DNA of 64,000 nucleotides from Taudactylus pleione (lineage: Eukaryota; Chordata; Amphibia; Anura; Myobatrachidae), in the NCBI GenBank assembly GCA_031769625.1, contig JAUIMM010000001.1:434001-498000 (forward strand). Reading direction: 5' to 3'. The notes under the pieces were generated by a model. It saw only the letters and a list, made by a program, of their open reading frames with translations, did no database searches and was not told where the DNA came from. Every line of letters starts with the position of its first letter. The first letter of the stretch is position 1. The position numbers were made by a program, and so were the translations under genes. This document shows, in pieces, positions 1 to 9,657 of the stretch.

Positions 1-1099
1 TGAGGATTCAAGTGCGGCTACAGCCCACACAATTCACAAAGACAGAAAAAAGAAGAATATTTTTATTGTTTGTGTAGCACACTTTGAGGGTGTCACCACC
101 CTTTAACAGACAGACGCACGCTTGTCGCTGCTGCTTTGAGGATGCAAGTGCGGCTACATCGCACACAAGTCACAAACACATTAAAAAAATAGTTTTTTAT
201 TTTTTGGAGCACTTTGAGAGTTACACCACCCTTTAACAGACAGACGCACGCTTGTCGCTGCTGCTTTAAGGATGCAGGTGCGGCTACAGCCAACACATTT
301 CACAAAGACCGAAAAAAAAGAACAATATTTTAATTGTTTGTGTAGAACACTTTGAGGTGTCACCACCCTTTAACAGACAGACGCACGCTTGTCGCTGCTG
401 CTTTAAGGATGCAGGTGCGGCTACAGCCCACACAATTCACATAGACAGAAAAAAGAAGAAGAATATTTTTATTGTTTGTGTAGCACACTTTGACGGTGTC
501 ACCACCCTTTAACAGACAGATGCACGCTTGTCACTGCTGCTTTAAGGATGCAGGTGCGGCTACAGCCCACACAATTCACATAGACAGAAAAAAGAAGATG
601 AATATTTTTATTGTTTGTGTAGCACACTTTGAGGGTGTCACCACCCTTTAACAGACAGACGCACGCTTGTCGCTGCTGCTTTGAGGATGCAAGTGCGGCT
701 ACATCGCACACAAGTCACAAACACATTAAAAAAATAGTTTTTTATTTTTTGGAGCACTTTGAGAGTTACACCACCCTTTAACAGACAGACGCACGCTTGT
801 CGCTGCTGCTTTAAGGATGCAGGAGCGGCTACAGCCCACACAATTCACAAAGACAGAAAAAAGAAGAAGAATATTTTTATTGTTTGTGTAGCACACTTTG
901 AGGGTGTCACCACCCTTTAACAGACAGACGCACGCTTGTCGCTGCTGCTTTGAGGATGCAGGTGCGGCTACAGCCCACACAATTCACAAAGACAGAAAAA
1001 AAAGAACAATATTTTAATTGTTTGTGTAGCACACTTTGAGGGTGTCACCACCCTTTAACAGACAGACGCACGCTTGTCGCTGCTGCTTTGAGGATGCAG
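1..1099. repeat. Tandem array of about 137-bp units (8 copies)
   Basis: The block CCCTTTAACAGACAGACGCA recurs near 99, 229, 366, 505, 647, 773, 911 and 1050, giving units of roughly 126-142 bp. Length differences come from A-rich and T-rich tracts. Each unit also holds a GCACGCTTGTCGCTGCTG stretch, a CARGTGCGGCTAC stretch and CACACAATTCACA. The same three landmarks occur in the same order in the 160-bp units at 1440-2610 and 18495-19816, so the two arrays are diverged relatives. The array continues off the left edge. Confidence 0.9.
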
Positions 1100-1429
1100 G
1101 TGGAATCTAGATGGGATTTGGAACCGAGGAAACACTACCTCCATCAATTGTCTAAATCCCACTGCACTAATGTCGGATACCGGACGCACGTCTAACACCA
1201 ACATAGCAGTCAAGGCCTCAGTTATACGTTTTGCTTCAGGATGACTGCTGTCGTACTTCATCCTCATCGCTAGGGACTGTTGGAGGGTCAATTGTTTAGT
1301 AAAAGTAGTGATGTTCCTACTTCCTCTCTGGGATGATGAACAACTCCCAGCAGCAGCAACAGCACTAGGAGGAAGTGGTTCTTGATCTTTCCCTATTTTA
1401 TTTTTATCGGAGAAAGTTTGGTCCTCCAT
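1100..1429 (-). pseudogene. hAT transposase remnant, internally deleted
   Basis: Reading leftwards from ATG at 1427-1429, the first 22-23 residues (MEDQTFSDKNKI...) match the N terminus of the transposase starting at 18484. The frame then jumps to the region equal to about residues 384-469 of that protein (SSQRGSRN, TFTKQLTLQQSL, FRQLMEVV, FQIPSRFH). Residues of about 24-383, including the BED zinc finger, are missing. The deletion joins two CAG-rich stretches, so microhomology is a likely cause. At position 1100 the homology stops and the 137-bp tandem array begins. That adds a short non-homologous tail to the open frame, which ends at 1055. There is no catalytic core, so it cannot act as a transposase. 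Whether the short product is made is unknown. Confidence 0.85.
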
Positions 1430-1439
1430 TTATGTTATA

Positions 1440-2610
1440 TTGATATATATACGTGCGGCTAAAGCGCACACAAACACAGAAAATATTTTTTTATTTTTGC
1501 TGGAGAGTAGTGCACTTTGTGGGTTACACCACCCTTTAAGAAATGAGCCAGCCGGCTCTTTACTTATGGGACACAGGCGCACGCTTGGCGCTGCTCCTTT
1601 GTTGATGCACGTGCAGCCACAGTGCACACAAGTCATAAACACAGAAAATATATATTTTTTTGGTTTGGAGTGTACTTTGGGGGTTACAGAACCCTTTAAC
1701 GGTCAAGCCAGCCGGCCCTTTACTTATGACACAGGCGCACGCTTGGCACTACTTTGTTGATGCACGTGCGGCTACTGCGCACACAATTCACAAACACAGA
1801 AAATAATTTTTTTTTGGTTTGGACTGGAGTGTACTTTCGGGGGTTACAGCACCCTTTAACGGTCTAGCCAGCCGGCCCTTTACTTATGACACAGGCGCAC
1901 GCTTGGCACTACTTTGTTGATGCACGTGCGGCTACTGCTCACACAATTCACAAACACAGAAAATAATTTTTTTTTTGGTTTGGACTGGAGTGTACTTTGG
2001 GGGTTACAGCACCCTTTAACGGTCAAGCCAGCCGGCCCTTTACTTATGACACAGGCGCACGCTTGGCACTACTTTGTTGATGCACATGCGGCTACTGCGC
2101 ACACAATTCACAAACACAGAAAATAATTTTTTTTTTAGTTTGGACTGGAGTGTACTTTCGGGGGTTACAGCACCCTTAACGGTCAAGCCAGCCGGCCCTT
2201 TACTTATGACACAGGCGCACGCTTGGCACTACTTTGTTGATGCACGTGCGGCTACTGCGCACACAATTCACAAACACAGAAAATAATTTTTTTTTGGGTT
2301 TGGACTGGAGTGTACTTTCGGGGGTTACAGCACCCTTAACGGTCAAGCCAGCCGGCCCTTTACTTATGACACAGGCGCACGCTTGGCACTACTTTGTTGA
2401 TGCACGTGCGGCTACTGCGCACACAATTCACAGACACAGAAAATAATTTTTTTTTTGGTTTGGACTGGAGTGTACTTTCGGGGGTTACAGCACCCTTAAC
2501 GGTCAAGCCAGCCGGCCCTTTACTTATGACACAGGCGCACGCTTGGCACTACTTTGTTGATGCACGTGCGGCTACTGCGCACACAATTCACAAACACAGA
2601 AAATATATTA
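1440..2610. repeat. Tandem array of 160-bp units in the deleted hAT copy
   Basis: Seven to eight units have a regular 160-bp period. The motif TTGATGCACGTGCGGCTAC recurs at about 1605, 1760, 1920, 2080, 2240, 2400 and 2560. Every unit carries GCCAGCCGGCCC, an A/T homopolymer tract and CACACAATTCACA. CACGTG sits at 1608, 1763, 1923, 2243, 2403 and 2563, and the unit near 2080 reads CACATG. The array lies immediately upstream of the transposase ATG (minus strand), as in the full element. Confidence 0.92.
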
Positions 2611-3119
2611 TTTTTTTAGCACTTGGGGGGAGCACCCCTGATGGACAGAGCACCCCCTGGACAACACTACAGCACCCCTTTAGGACTGGGACACTGCACA
2701 GGACTTTGGAGTGGACACAGCCCCTATGGAGAACTGACTGCACAACACAGTCCAGCCAGCCCCTATGGACTTTGAAGTAGTGGACACAGCCCCTATTAAC
2801 AACAGCAGCACAGCACAACACAGCCAGCCCCTAAGGACTTTGAAGTAGTGGACAACAGCAGCACTACACTACACTACACTACACAGCCCTAACTCCCACC
2901 CTCCCTCTTCACTGTCCACAGCCGAGTGAGAAAATGGCGCCGACGCGGGTACCTTATATAGGATCCAAAACCCGCGAGACTCGGAAGGCGGGATGATGAC
3001 GTTTTGCCTCGATTTCAGATCCGAGTCAGGCGGGAAAAGTCGAGCCTGATTCGGATCGGACTCGGATCGGGAGGCTCGGGGGGGTTCGGATTTCAGAAAT
3101 CCGAACCCGCTCACCCCTA
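2611..3119. other. hAT right subterminal region and terminus
   Basis: This stretch is homologous to 19817-20305. It has a segment of CAGCACAACACAGCC-type short repeats, a (CACTA)n run near 2865-2882 and a GC-rich part with repeated CTCGGATC motifs. A hairpin follows near the end (GGTTCGGATTTC / GAAATCCGAACC), and then the terminal CTCACCCCTA. Repeated subterminal motifs are the usual transposase-binding region of hAT elements. That role here is inferred. Confidence 0.75.
2953..2960 (-). promoter_or_regulatory. TATA box of deleted hAT copy
   Basis: On the minus strand this reads TATATAAG, set in a GC-rich context (GGATCC before, GGTACCCGCG after). The same sequence occurs at 20138-20145 in the full element. 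It points towards the transposase start, about 1.5 kb downstream. No transcript evidence is available here. Confidence 0.55.
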
Positions 3120-3311
3120 CTATATACGTAATCTCAGAGCACAAAAAAAAAAAAAGAATATGGGAATACGGTGACAAAATTCACATACCATCTAAGATAA
3201 CATTTCTAGATCAATATTAGTAAGAAAAAAGAAAAGAAACACTCGACCATGTTGGCATACACATATATAGCATAGTTACGTGCTACGCAATTCAGGAGCT
3301 ATGGTCCATGT
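3120..3311 (-). other. Probable L1 inter-ORF remnant
   Basis: This short stretch lies between the hAT terminus and the stop codon of the L1-type ORF1. On the minus strand it follows ORF1 and is pyrimidine-rich (TTTCTTTTCTTTTTTCTTAC), as is plausible for an inter-ORF spacer. The rest of the retroposon would lie beyond the hAT insertion, left of the window. Confidence 0.35.
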
Positions 3312-4194
3312 TCAGTCATTAACTAACGGCCTCCTGGCCGGGACACGGCAATCCAGCCACAAAGCAGCCTCTATCGGGGTGAAGAAAAATTTTGTTTCAC
3401 CATCCATGACCACTCGTAATTTCGAAGGGAACAGCATGGCGTATGGAAGATTGAGATCCCGCAGGCGACGCTTGACTGGAAGAAACTGTGCCCTCTCCTT
3501 TTGAACCTCGACGGAGAAGTCATGGAACACTGAAATCCGAGAGCCATTACGTTCCATAGGACCTTTAGTGCGAGCCAGTCTTATCACAGTATCCCGATCC
3601 TGATAGTGTAGGAATTTGGCAATGAAAGTACGCGGGGGTGCTCCAGGAGGAAGCGGTCTGGTCGGCACATGGTGAGCCCGCTCTACTGCAAAGTGTGAAG
3701 TAAAGGCCTGCTGGCCATATGTTTCCAGCAACCATTTTTCCAGAAATTCCTCAGGGCTCGAGCCTTCCTCTTTTTCTGGTAGCCCCACAAATCTGACGTT
3801 ATTACGCCGAAGGCGCCCCCCATACCCGACATCTTCTTGTGTACCGCAGCCATCTGAGAATCCAAAGCAGCCACTTTCTCTTTTAGCGGAGATACCGTAT
3901 CCTCGAGCGTAGACGTACGTGTTTCCACCTCTCCCGGACACGTTGTAGATCATGATGAATTATAGATAGGTCAGACTGCACTTTGCCAATCTTGTCAGTG
4001 AGCCTTTTTTCACTGACCGCATCAAGTACACCCTGCAAAGTGGCCGCAGAGGAGTCCTCCGGTACAGTATCGGCAAAAGGAGACGCAGGAGGAGATCCGA
4101 CATCCCGTTCATCGCGGGGCAGGGGCTGCAGCGTTGATGAGCGAGAATAACGCTCCAGCTTCGCTGCTGCAGCAGCATGATGAGTTTTCCCCAT
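3312..4194 (-). pseudogene. L1-type retrotransposon ORF1 protein, frameshifted
   Basis: The minus-strand reading starts at ATG 4192-4194 (MGKTHHAAAAAKLERYSRSS). It runs through a hydrophilic N terminus and a coiled-coil stretch in another frame at about 3830-3928 (STLEDTVSPLKEKVAALDSQ). It returns to the first frame family at about 3815 for an RRM-like start (LRRNNVRFVGLPEKEEG). The conserved C-terminal pattern follows: ERAHHVPTRPLPPG, APPRTFIAKFLHYQDRDT, SVFHDFSVEVQKERAQF and LPYAMLFPSKLRVV. This order of coiled coil, RRM and C-terminal domain is the L1 ORF1p RNA-binding, trimer-forming chaperone layout. At least two frameshifts (near 3930 and 3815) make it a fossil. No ORF2 (endonuclease and reverse transcriptase) is present in the window. 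The L1 assignment is firm. The clade (Tx1-like or other) is not decided here. Confidence 0.8.
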
Positions 4195-4740
4195 ATTAAA
4201 TAGGTGATGCAGTATAGCAATATAAAGTAATAGATAACAGAAGCACCAACACTGCAGTTGTTGTAGCAAAGGAGGTCACAGACTCAACACACAGTCCGGG
4301 GAGTGAAATGGCGGCCAGCAGCACCTCCAGCACTCAGAAGAGAGAGGCACCCAGGCAGGGGATCAGGGCAACAGCAAAGGCCTCCAGTAGGAGGTAGGGT
4401 TAACCACTAGAGCCAGTTGTAGGGACTCCTTACCAAGGAGAGCAGGGCTAAGGCAAGCAGGGCTGTGTGTGGCAGTGCTGCGCGAAGACACGGAGCCCGC
4501 CAGCGTCCCACGTGACCCGCCACGGCTATTATACCCGCCGAGAAGACTGCCTCTTATGGGCCCAGGAGGCTGCAAAATGCTCCCGCAGCGGGCGCAACAG
4601 GAGCTCCAGGACCTCCGACGGCTACCCAGTTCACTGTGTCCCCGGGGTGCTGTAGCAGGAGGTAGTGCAGGATGTGTGTATTGGAGAGCTCACAACTGTG
4701 TGTACTACTCCATAGACGCCGTGGCCACGCCCCCCATATA
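4195..4740 (-). other. Possible L1 5' region
   Basis: This is GC-rich sequence directly upstream of the ORF1 start on the minus strand, with no conserved reading frame. Its position fits an L1 5' UTR with internal promoter. I see no sequence motif that proves this, and the outer end of the retroposon is not clear. Confidence 0.3.
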
Positions 4741-5536
4741 AACCTGTCTTATCTGTCACTTCTTGTCAGGGAATCAGTAGCTGCCCTCAGTGTGCTGTTC
4801 TGTGCTCCTCTGTATTCGGCTGGCCTCCTGACTATTGTCCAGGGTCAGACTGACCCACAGGGGTACAGGGGAAACCCCTGGTGGGCCCCACCCCCTCCTC
4901 TAATGTCATGTTCCAGACTGTGGAACATTATTGTTACTGTATTAGAGGGACCGCTATTTGGTGGAGCAGGAACAGGGCTGAACATGGGGTGCTTGGTTTA
5001 TTTCTACAGAAACTAGACCAAGATTCATCCTCCTACCAATAAAAACAAATAAAAATAAATTTGCAGTTGTACTAACAGATCTAATGTATTCTAGTGTGAA
5101 AAGTAGCCAACACTTAGGTCAGCCCAGTGGTAAATAGAAGAATAACTATCAAAAACAAATGGATTACTGCGCTAGGTGGAAATAATTATATTAATAAAAT
5201 CTACAGGTATTGAATCCACTCTCCATTAATAAACATGAGGCCCGTTTTAATAAGCCATAATAGGTTTTATTCAAACACACAGTATTAAAACAGTTTTGTA
5301 TACAGAATGAACAACACATACCTATATACACAAATTACACAAATACACTAAACGTGAATCTAAAAATGAATTGTATGAATGTAATAAGCTGAAAATAGCA
5401 CCGAGGAATTAGAGCCGTGCTCTTTGGGGAATCTAAGCCACAATTGATACAAACTCATTCCATATGTCACTCATATTTATAATTGTATCCAAAGTCTTTT
5501 ATGTCCATAACTGTGCAGCAGTTTATAGTGAAAACA

Positions 5537-5540
<4 letters not shown>
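4741..5540. other. Unassigned, no gene seen
   Basis: The sequence is AT-rich with A-rich runs (for example AATAAAAACAAATAAAAATAAA near 5038). No frame is conserved and no terminal repeat was recognised. It probably holds old repeat remnants. Confidence 0.3.

Positions 5541-5582
<42 letters not shown>
5541..5582. repeat. (TA)n microsatellite
   Basis: About 21 uninterrupted TA dinucleotides are directly visible. Confidence 0.97.
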
Positions 5583-5584
<2 letters not shown>

Positions 5585-5665
5585 CACACACAACAGAAAC
5601 AGGGGGGGGCGGCACTCTAAGCGACTTATAAATAAACAATAAGTCTCCTTTAGTTTATCGGTTAT

Positions 5666-5741
5666 CGACGTTTCATGAATTTAATTCATTTCATCAGAAT
5701 ATGCATATCCTGATGAAATGAATTAAATTCATGAAACGTCG
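5666..5741. repeat. 76-bp near-perfect palindrome
   Basis: CGACGTTTCATGAATTTAAT at the left is mirrored by ATTAAATTCATGAAACGTCG at the right. The centre is ATATGCATAT, with one mismatched pair next to it (A/C). This gives a stem of about 38 bp without a loop. CGACGTTTCATG motifs with ATCAGGATATG centres are common internal hairpins of amphibian non-autonomous DNA elements. That link is from general knowledge. Confidence 0.9.
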
Positions 5742-6364
5742 GGTCTATTTACTAAGCTGTGTTAGGAGATAAAGTGAATGGTGATAAGGTACCAGTCAAT
5801 CAGCTCCTAACTGCCATGTCACAGGCTGTGTTTGAAAAATGGCAGCCGGCATTACATACCAATTCCGTTATATATTCTGCGTAAAGCAGGCTGAGGTAAC
5901 CTGAGGCACGCCACCTGTTGACAAATAACTTCCGTTAGGCCTGGCAAACATCACGGATGATGGGAGTTCTAGTTCAAACGTAGAGCTACAGGCTGCTTTC
6001 CTCTGATATAAACAGCAAGTCTTGGTCCCAATTATCCCTAACAACCTCCCTGAGCACAAAGTAAACGTCTGTCAGTGTTTACTAGCAGCACCGCCACAAG
6101 CAAGGCCACCACATTTCTATTAGATGTATAGAAAAACCTCCTCCAGATCCAAGATGTCTTTCATGAACTGAAGAACTTGATCCTACATTGATCTTCCCTC
6201 ATATTTTTTTTTTAAATAATCAAAACATTAAAATAAATAAATTAAAAATGAATGAATCCTTCCGTCCTTTTCCTGTCTTCAGTCCATAAACATATTCCAA
6301 CTCCCTTGGGCCTCTGACCTAGTTCTTGATTAATGAAAGCATTCTTGGTTTTGAAATTCCCTAT
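5742..6364. other. Partial fold-back element and unassigned DNA
   Basis: Positions 5742-5845 (GGTCTATTTACTAAG..., CAATCAGCTCCTAACTG) resemble one half of the fold-back element at 22449-22601, which shares CAATCAGCTCCTAACTG. The other arm was not found. The rest shows no gene. Confidence 0.45.
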
Positions 6365-6783
6365 GGGGTTGTATTGTTTATTAAACTGCCATCCTGTCTA
6401 CTACTGCAGTGCCACTCTGTGCCATGTTGGAAGCTGAACTGCCACATGTTAGTGCCGCCCACTGCTGTTGCTTAGTTTAGTCGGCCAGCTAGTTGGATTG
6501 AACTTTTTGGCCTAAACTGGATGAAGTCAATATTGTGAGCTGTGAGGTGGTTAAAATTGACTGGAAATGACTGTAAATAACTGTTGTTGAGGTTAATATT
6601 ACTGTAGGAACAAAAACAAGCCCAAATTATGTGATTTTAGCTGTTTTATGATTTTTTTAGAAAAAAATACAGATCCAAAACCAAAACACGCAAGGGTGGT
6701 TTTGCCAAAACCAAATCCAGATCCAAAACACTGAGGAGATACAGATCCAAAACCAAAACACAGGGGGTCGGCGCACATCCCTA
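6365..6783. mobile_element. Diverged hAT left-end fragment
   Basis: AAACTGCCATCCTGTCT and CTGCAGTG..ACTC are followed by repeated GATCCAAAACCAAAACAC motifs, and the segment ends in GCGCACATCCCTAA at about 6783. These match the left end of the hAT at 14734-15300 in reverse orientation and the fragment at 28708-29244. No right end or transposase accompanies it. Confidence 0.7.
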
Positions 6784-6898
6784 ATATAAACATAAGCCTG
6801 GAAGCTCGTTGGTCTTTCAAAAACTCCCATTCAGAAGGAGGAACCTTTCTTGACTTGTCGCAAGTGCAAGATTCCATGGACTGGCACTTGCAAGCTGC

Positions 6899-7170
6899 AA
6901 TATCAAACAACATTCTTCTAGTGAATCTAAAAGTGATTCAGACACTGGCGAAGATGATATATAAGCCATCAAAGCTCCTCACAGCAAATGTGCATTAGTC
7001 TGCTCTCGTTAGTGATCAATATGGTGTGTCATATAGGGAAACTGCTGCCATATCAACTGCAGTTTTGCAAGACTTAGGTCTCATCACTCCCAATGACACC
7101 TCATCAGTCATTGATCACTCCAAAGTGAAGAAAACTTCAAAACTGTCTCAGAGAGCCAATCAGAGAGCAG
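6899..7170 (+). pseudogene. Decayed ORF of unknown mobile-element-like gene
   Basis: A frame open from 6999 reads SALVSDQYGVSYRETAAIST, then AVLQDLGLITPNDTSSVIDH and SKVKKTSKLSQ. A stop (6996-6998) precedes it, and no ATG lies in frame at a sensible place. Just upstream another frame encodes an acidic stretch (SSSESKSDSDTGEDD). The pattern of VSD, GVS, AVLQDLGLI, D-S-VID-SKV resembles a family of uncharacterised proteins found scattered in animal genomes and possibly transposon-borne. I cannot name it. The end merges with a sequence (GAGAGCCAATC..GCAGCCCTC..CAGTCA) that recurs at 11401-11455. Confidence 0.35.
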
Positions 7171-7239
7171 CCCTCGCCCAGCAGCAGTCACTCACACAGC
7201 ACAGAGAGCCAATCAATGCACAGCCCTCACCAGTAGTAT

Positions 7240-8445
7240 TCCCCTTATATAGTGCCCCAGTAGTACTCCCCCCTATGCAGTGCCCCCAGTAGTGGTACCC
7301 ACTATGCAGTGCCCTTTATATAGCGCCCCCAGTAGTGGTCCCCCCCCTTGTAGTGCCCCTAGTACTAATCCCCCCCTTGTAGTACCCCCAGTAGTATTCC
7401 TCCCCCCTTGTAGTGCCCCCAGTAGTAATCTCCCCTTGTAGTGCTCCCAGTAGTAGCCCCCCTTGTAGTGCCCCCAGTAGTAGTCCCCCCCTTGTAGTGC
7501 CCCCAGTAGTAATCCCCCCCTTGTAGTGCCCCCAGTAGTAATCCCCCCCCTTGTAGTGCCCCCAGTAGTAATCCCCCCCTTGTAGTGCCCCCAGTAGTAA
7601 TCCCCCCCTTGTAGTGCCCCCAGTAGTATTACCCCTGTAGTGCCCCCAGTAGTATTACCCCCTGTAGTGTCCCCAGTAGTATTACCCCCTGTAGTGCCCC
7701 CAGTAGTAGTGCCCCCAGTAGTATTACCCCCTGTAGTGTCCCCAGTAGTAATCCCCCCCTAGTAATCCCCCCTTGTAGTGCCCCCAGTAGAATTACCCCC
7801 TGTAGTGTCCCCAGTAGTATTCCCCCCTGGTAATCCCCCCTTGTAGTGCCCCCCAGTAGTATTACCTCCTGTAGTGTCCCCAGTAGTATTCCCCCCTAGT
7901 AATCCCCCCCAGTAGTATTACCCCCTGTAGTGTCATAAGTAGTATTCCCCCCCTAGTAATCCCTCCTTGTAGTGCCCCCCAGTAGTATTACCCCCTGTAG
8001 TGTCATAAGTAGTATTCCCCCCCTAGTAATCCCTCCCTCCTTGTAGTGCCCCCCAGTAGTATTACCCCCTTTAGTGTCCCCAGTAGTATTACCCCCTGTA
8101 ATATCCCCAGTAGTATTACCCCCTGTAGTGTCCCCAGTAGTAATCCCCCCCTTGTAGTGCCCCCAGTAGAATTACCCCTGTAGTGTCCCAGTAGTATTCC
8201 CCCCCTAGTAATCCCCCCTTGTAGTGCCCCCCAGTAGTATTACCCCCTGTTGTGTCATAAGTAGTATTCCCCCATAGTAATCCCCCCTTGTAGTGCCCCC
8301 AGTAGTATTACCCCCTGTAGTGTCATAAGTTGTATTCACCCTAGTAATCCCCCCTTGTAGCGCCCCCCAGTAGTATTACCCCCTGTAGTGTCATAAGTAG
8401 TATTCCCCCCTAGTAATCCCCCCTTGTAGTGCCCCCGCAGTAGAG
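7240..8445. repeat. C-rich minisatellite of about 28 bp units
   Basis: GCCCCCAGTAGTAATCCCC, GTATTACCCCCTGTAGTGTC and CCCCCCTTGTAGTGCC alternate over 1.2 kb with length-variable C tracts. The plus strand has almost no G runs, so there is a strong strand asymmetry. No frame is meaningful. Confidence 0.93.
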
Positions 8446-8534
8446 ACGTAATGAAAATTAAAAAAAAAAACACTTACCTGAAACCCGGTCCTGGTCCCGC
8501 CGCCGATACCAGCTCCTCCGTCCGCCGCTTTGCA

Positions 8535-8808
8535 TTATGGGAGTGACATCACGCCATGACGTCACTCCCATTACCCACTGCGGGAGCCGGAAGATATCCG
8601 GCTCTGGCAGTGGGAACAGTAGCCGATGAGAGTCTGTCTGACTCTCATCAGCTGCTAAGGGAAACACACAGCTGCCGGAGCCGGCGGCTGTGTGTTTGTG
8701 CTGTGTAGCGCTGCGTCACAGAGACACAGTCTGCACCGCGGCCCGCATGGTACGCAGCTGAGGCGCCCTTCACTATGTGGCGCCTTACGCAGCTGCGTAC
8801 CATGCGTA
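8535..8808. repeat. Chain of hairpins, first block
   Basis: Successive palindromes with short spacers are visible. They are GGGAGTGACATCAC/GTGACGTCACTCCC-type near 8540-8572, CCCACTGC..GAGCCGG/CCGGCTC..GCAGTGGG at 8573-8614, GATGAGAGTC/GACTCTCATC at 8625-8649, ACACACAGC/GCTGTGTGT at 8664-8696, and GCATGGTACGCAGCTG..GGCGCC mirrored by CAGCTGCGTACCATGC at 8746-8806. Taken together almost every base is in an arm. The transposon of origin is not identified. Confidence 0.75.
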
Positions 8809-8814
8809 ATGGGA

Positions 8815-9318
8815 GAACCGGCCCTGAGTGCGCATGAACATGACAGAGCTGGCTCCGTCGTGTGCATGCGCGAGACCCGGATAGCGACGGGCAATCCGTC
8901 GCTCCGGGTCTCGTACCAAAGGGGGCGTGCTGTCGATGTTGAGTGACAGCACGTCCCCTTTGGTCGGCGGTCTGGGGGCATGGCTGCCCAGACGGAGGCG
9001 TTCCCATGGGAACGCCTACCGCCTGGGGCCGGCCCCACTGACATCACCAGTGATGTCAGTAGGAGAGCTTCCGGCTCTGTTAGAGCCGAAAGCTCTCTGG
9101 GGCTTGCGGCAACGAGACCCTACCGCAAGGGTCTCATCGCAAGCCCCATGGTCGCGATGGTCTTGACCATCGCGACCTTCATCATGGCCGCTTGCTATAG
9201 CTGTGGGTGGTCACCCACAGCTATGCGAGCGGCCAGGAGGCCGTTCTGAAAAAAAAAATGCCCGGCCCTTATTCAGAGCGAGCGCTCTGTCAGAGCGTCC
9301 GGCTCTGCATCAGGCCCT
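8815..9318 (-). mobile_element. Hairpin-chain element, copy A
   Basis: This is a reverse-orientation copy of the element at 35104-35654. Going right to left it shows the terminal GAATAAGGGCC-type end (CCCTTATTCAGAG near 9267) and a GCTGTGGGTG/CACCCACAGC hairpin (about 9199-9222). These are followed by a GGTCGCGATGG/CCATCGCGACC hairpin, GAGACCCT/AGGGTCTC, GAGAGCTT..GGCTCT/AGAGCC..AAGCTCTC, ACTGACATCAC/GTGATGTCAGT, GCGTTCCC/GGGAACGC, GACGTGCTGTC/GACAGCAC and GACCCGGA/TCCGGGTC. The far end (copy D's last hairpin) is missing. It encodes no protein. Confidence 0.8.
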
Positions 9319-9657
9319 CACTTCAGTGGCCTCCCCACCAGTGCTGGGCATGATGGACTCTAGAGCCGGATTGTTTATGTAAATATAATGTACCCTCCAT
9401 TCCCCACAGCACAGCAGCGCTGATAGCTACACTAGAGAGGACACAGTATGTATGTTGCTCCGGGCCCTGCCCTTAGCCCCGCCACGATCCCACCCCTTGC
9501 CAACTGCGAGCAGGGTTTTTAGCGCATGTGCAAATCATATGAATAGTTTTTACCATTGAATACTTTTGATGCGATGGTTAGTTACCATCGCATTGAAAGT
9601 TTCAATGGTGGAAGTCCAGCCAGCATTTGATGGTGGCCTTCCGATGTCCATCCCTAC
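9319..9657. other. Unassigned DNA with a TAGGGATGGACAT terminal repeat
   Basis: 9575-9657 ends in ATGTCCATCCCTA and contains GATGGTTAGTTACCATCGCA. Its reverse complement matches 11065-11120 (TAGGGATGGACAT..TGGTTACTAACCATCG), so both are ends of one repeat family. 9319-9574 shows nothing recognisable. Confidence 0.5.

Larger units (their letters stand above)
1..3119 (-). mobile_element. Internally deleted hAT element, right-hand part
   Basis: This is a second, non-autonomous copy of the element at 14734-20305. The segment 1101-3119 matches that element's transposase start, 160-bp tandem array, TATA-bearing subterminal region and right end, in the same order. The right terminus reads CTCACCCCTA at 3110-3119, as at 20305. 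The left terminus lies before the window. Most of the transposase is missing and a different tandem array (about 137 bp units) follows the deletion. If 3120-3127 (CTATATAC) is the right target duplication, the left copy should lie just outside the window. Confidence 0.85.

Noticed and set aside
1440..2780. Repeated 70-codon frames (MLMHVRLLRTQFTNTENN type) as a gene family
   Set aside because: They are translations of the 160-bp tandem unit and recur at exactly the repeat period.
8458..9249. Overlapping open frames on both strands (up to 130 codons)
   Set aside because: The region is GC-rich serial palindromes. Long frames on both strands are a by-product of inverted repeats without A/T-rich stops.
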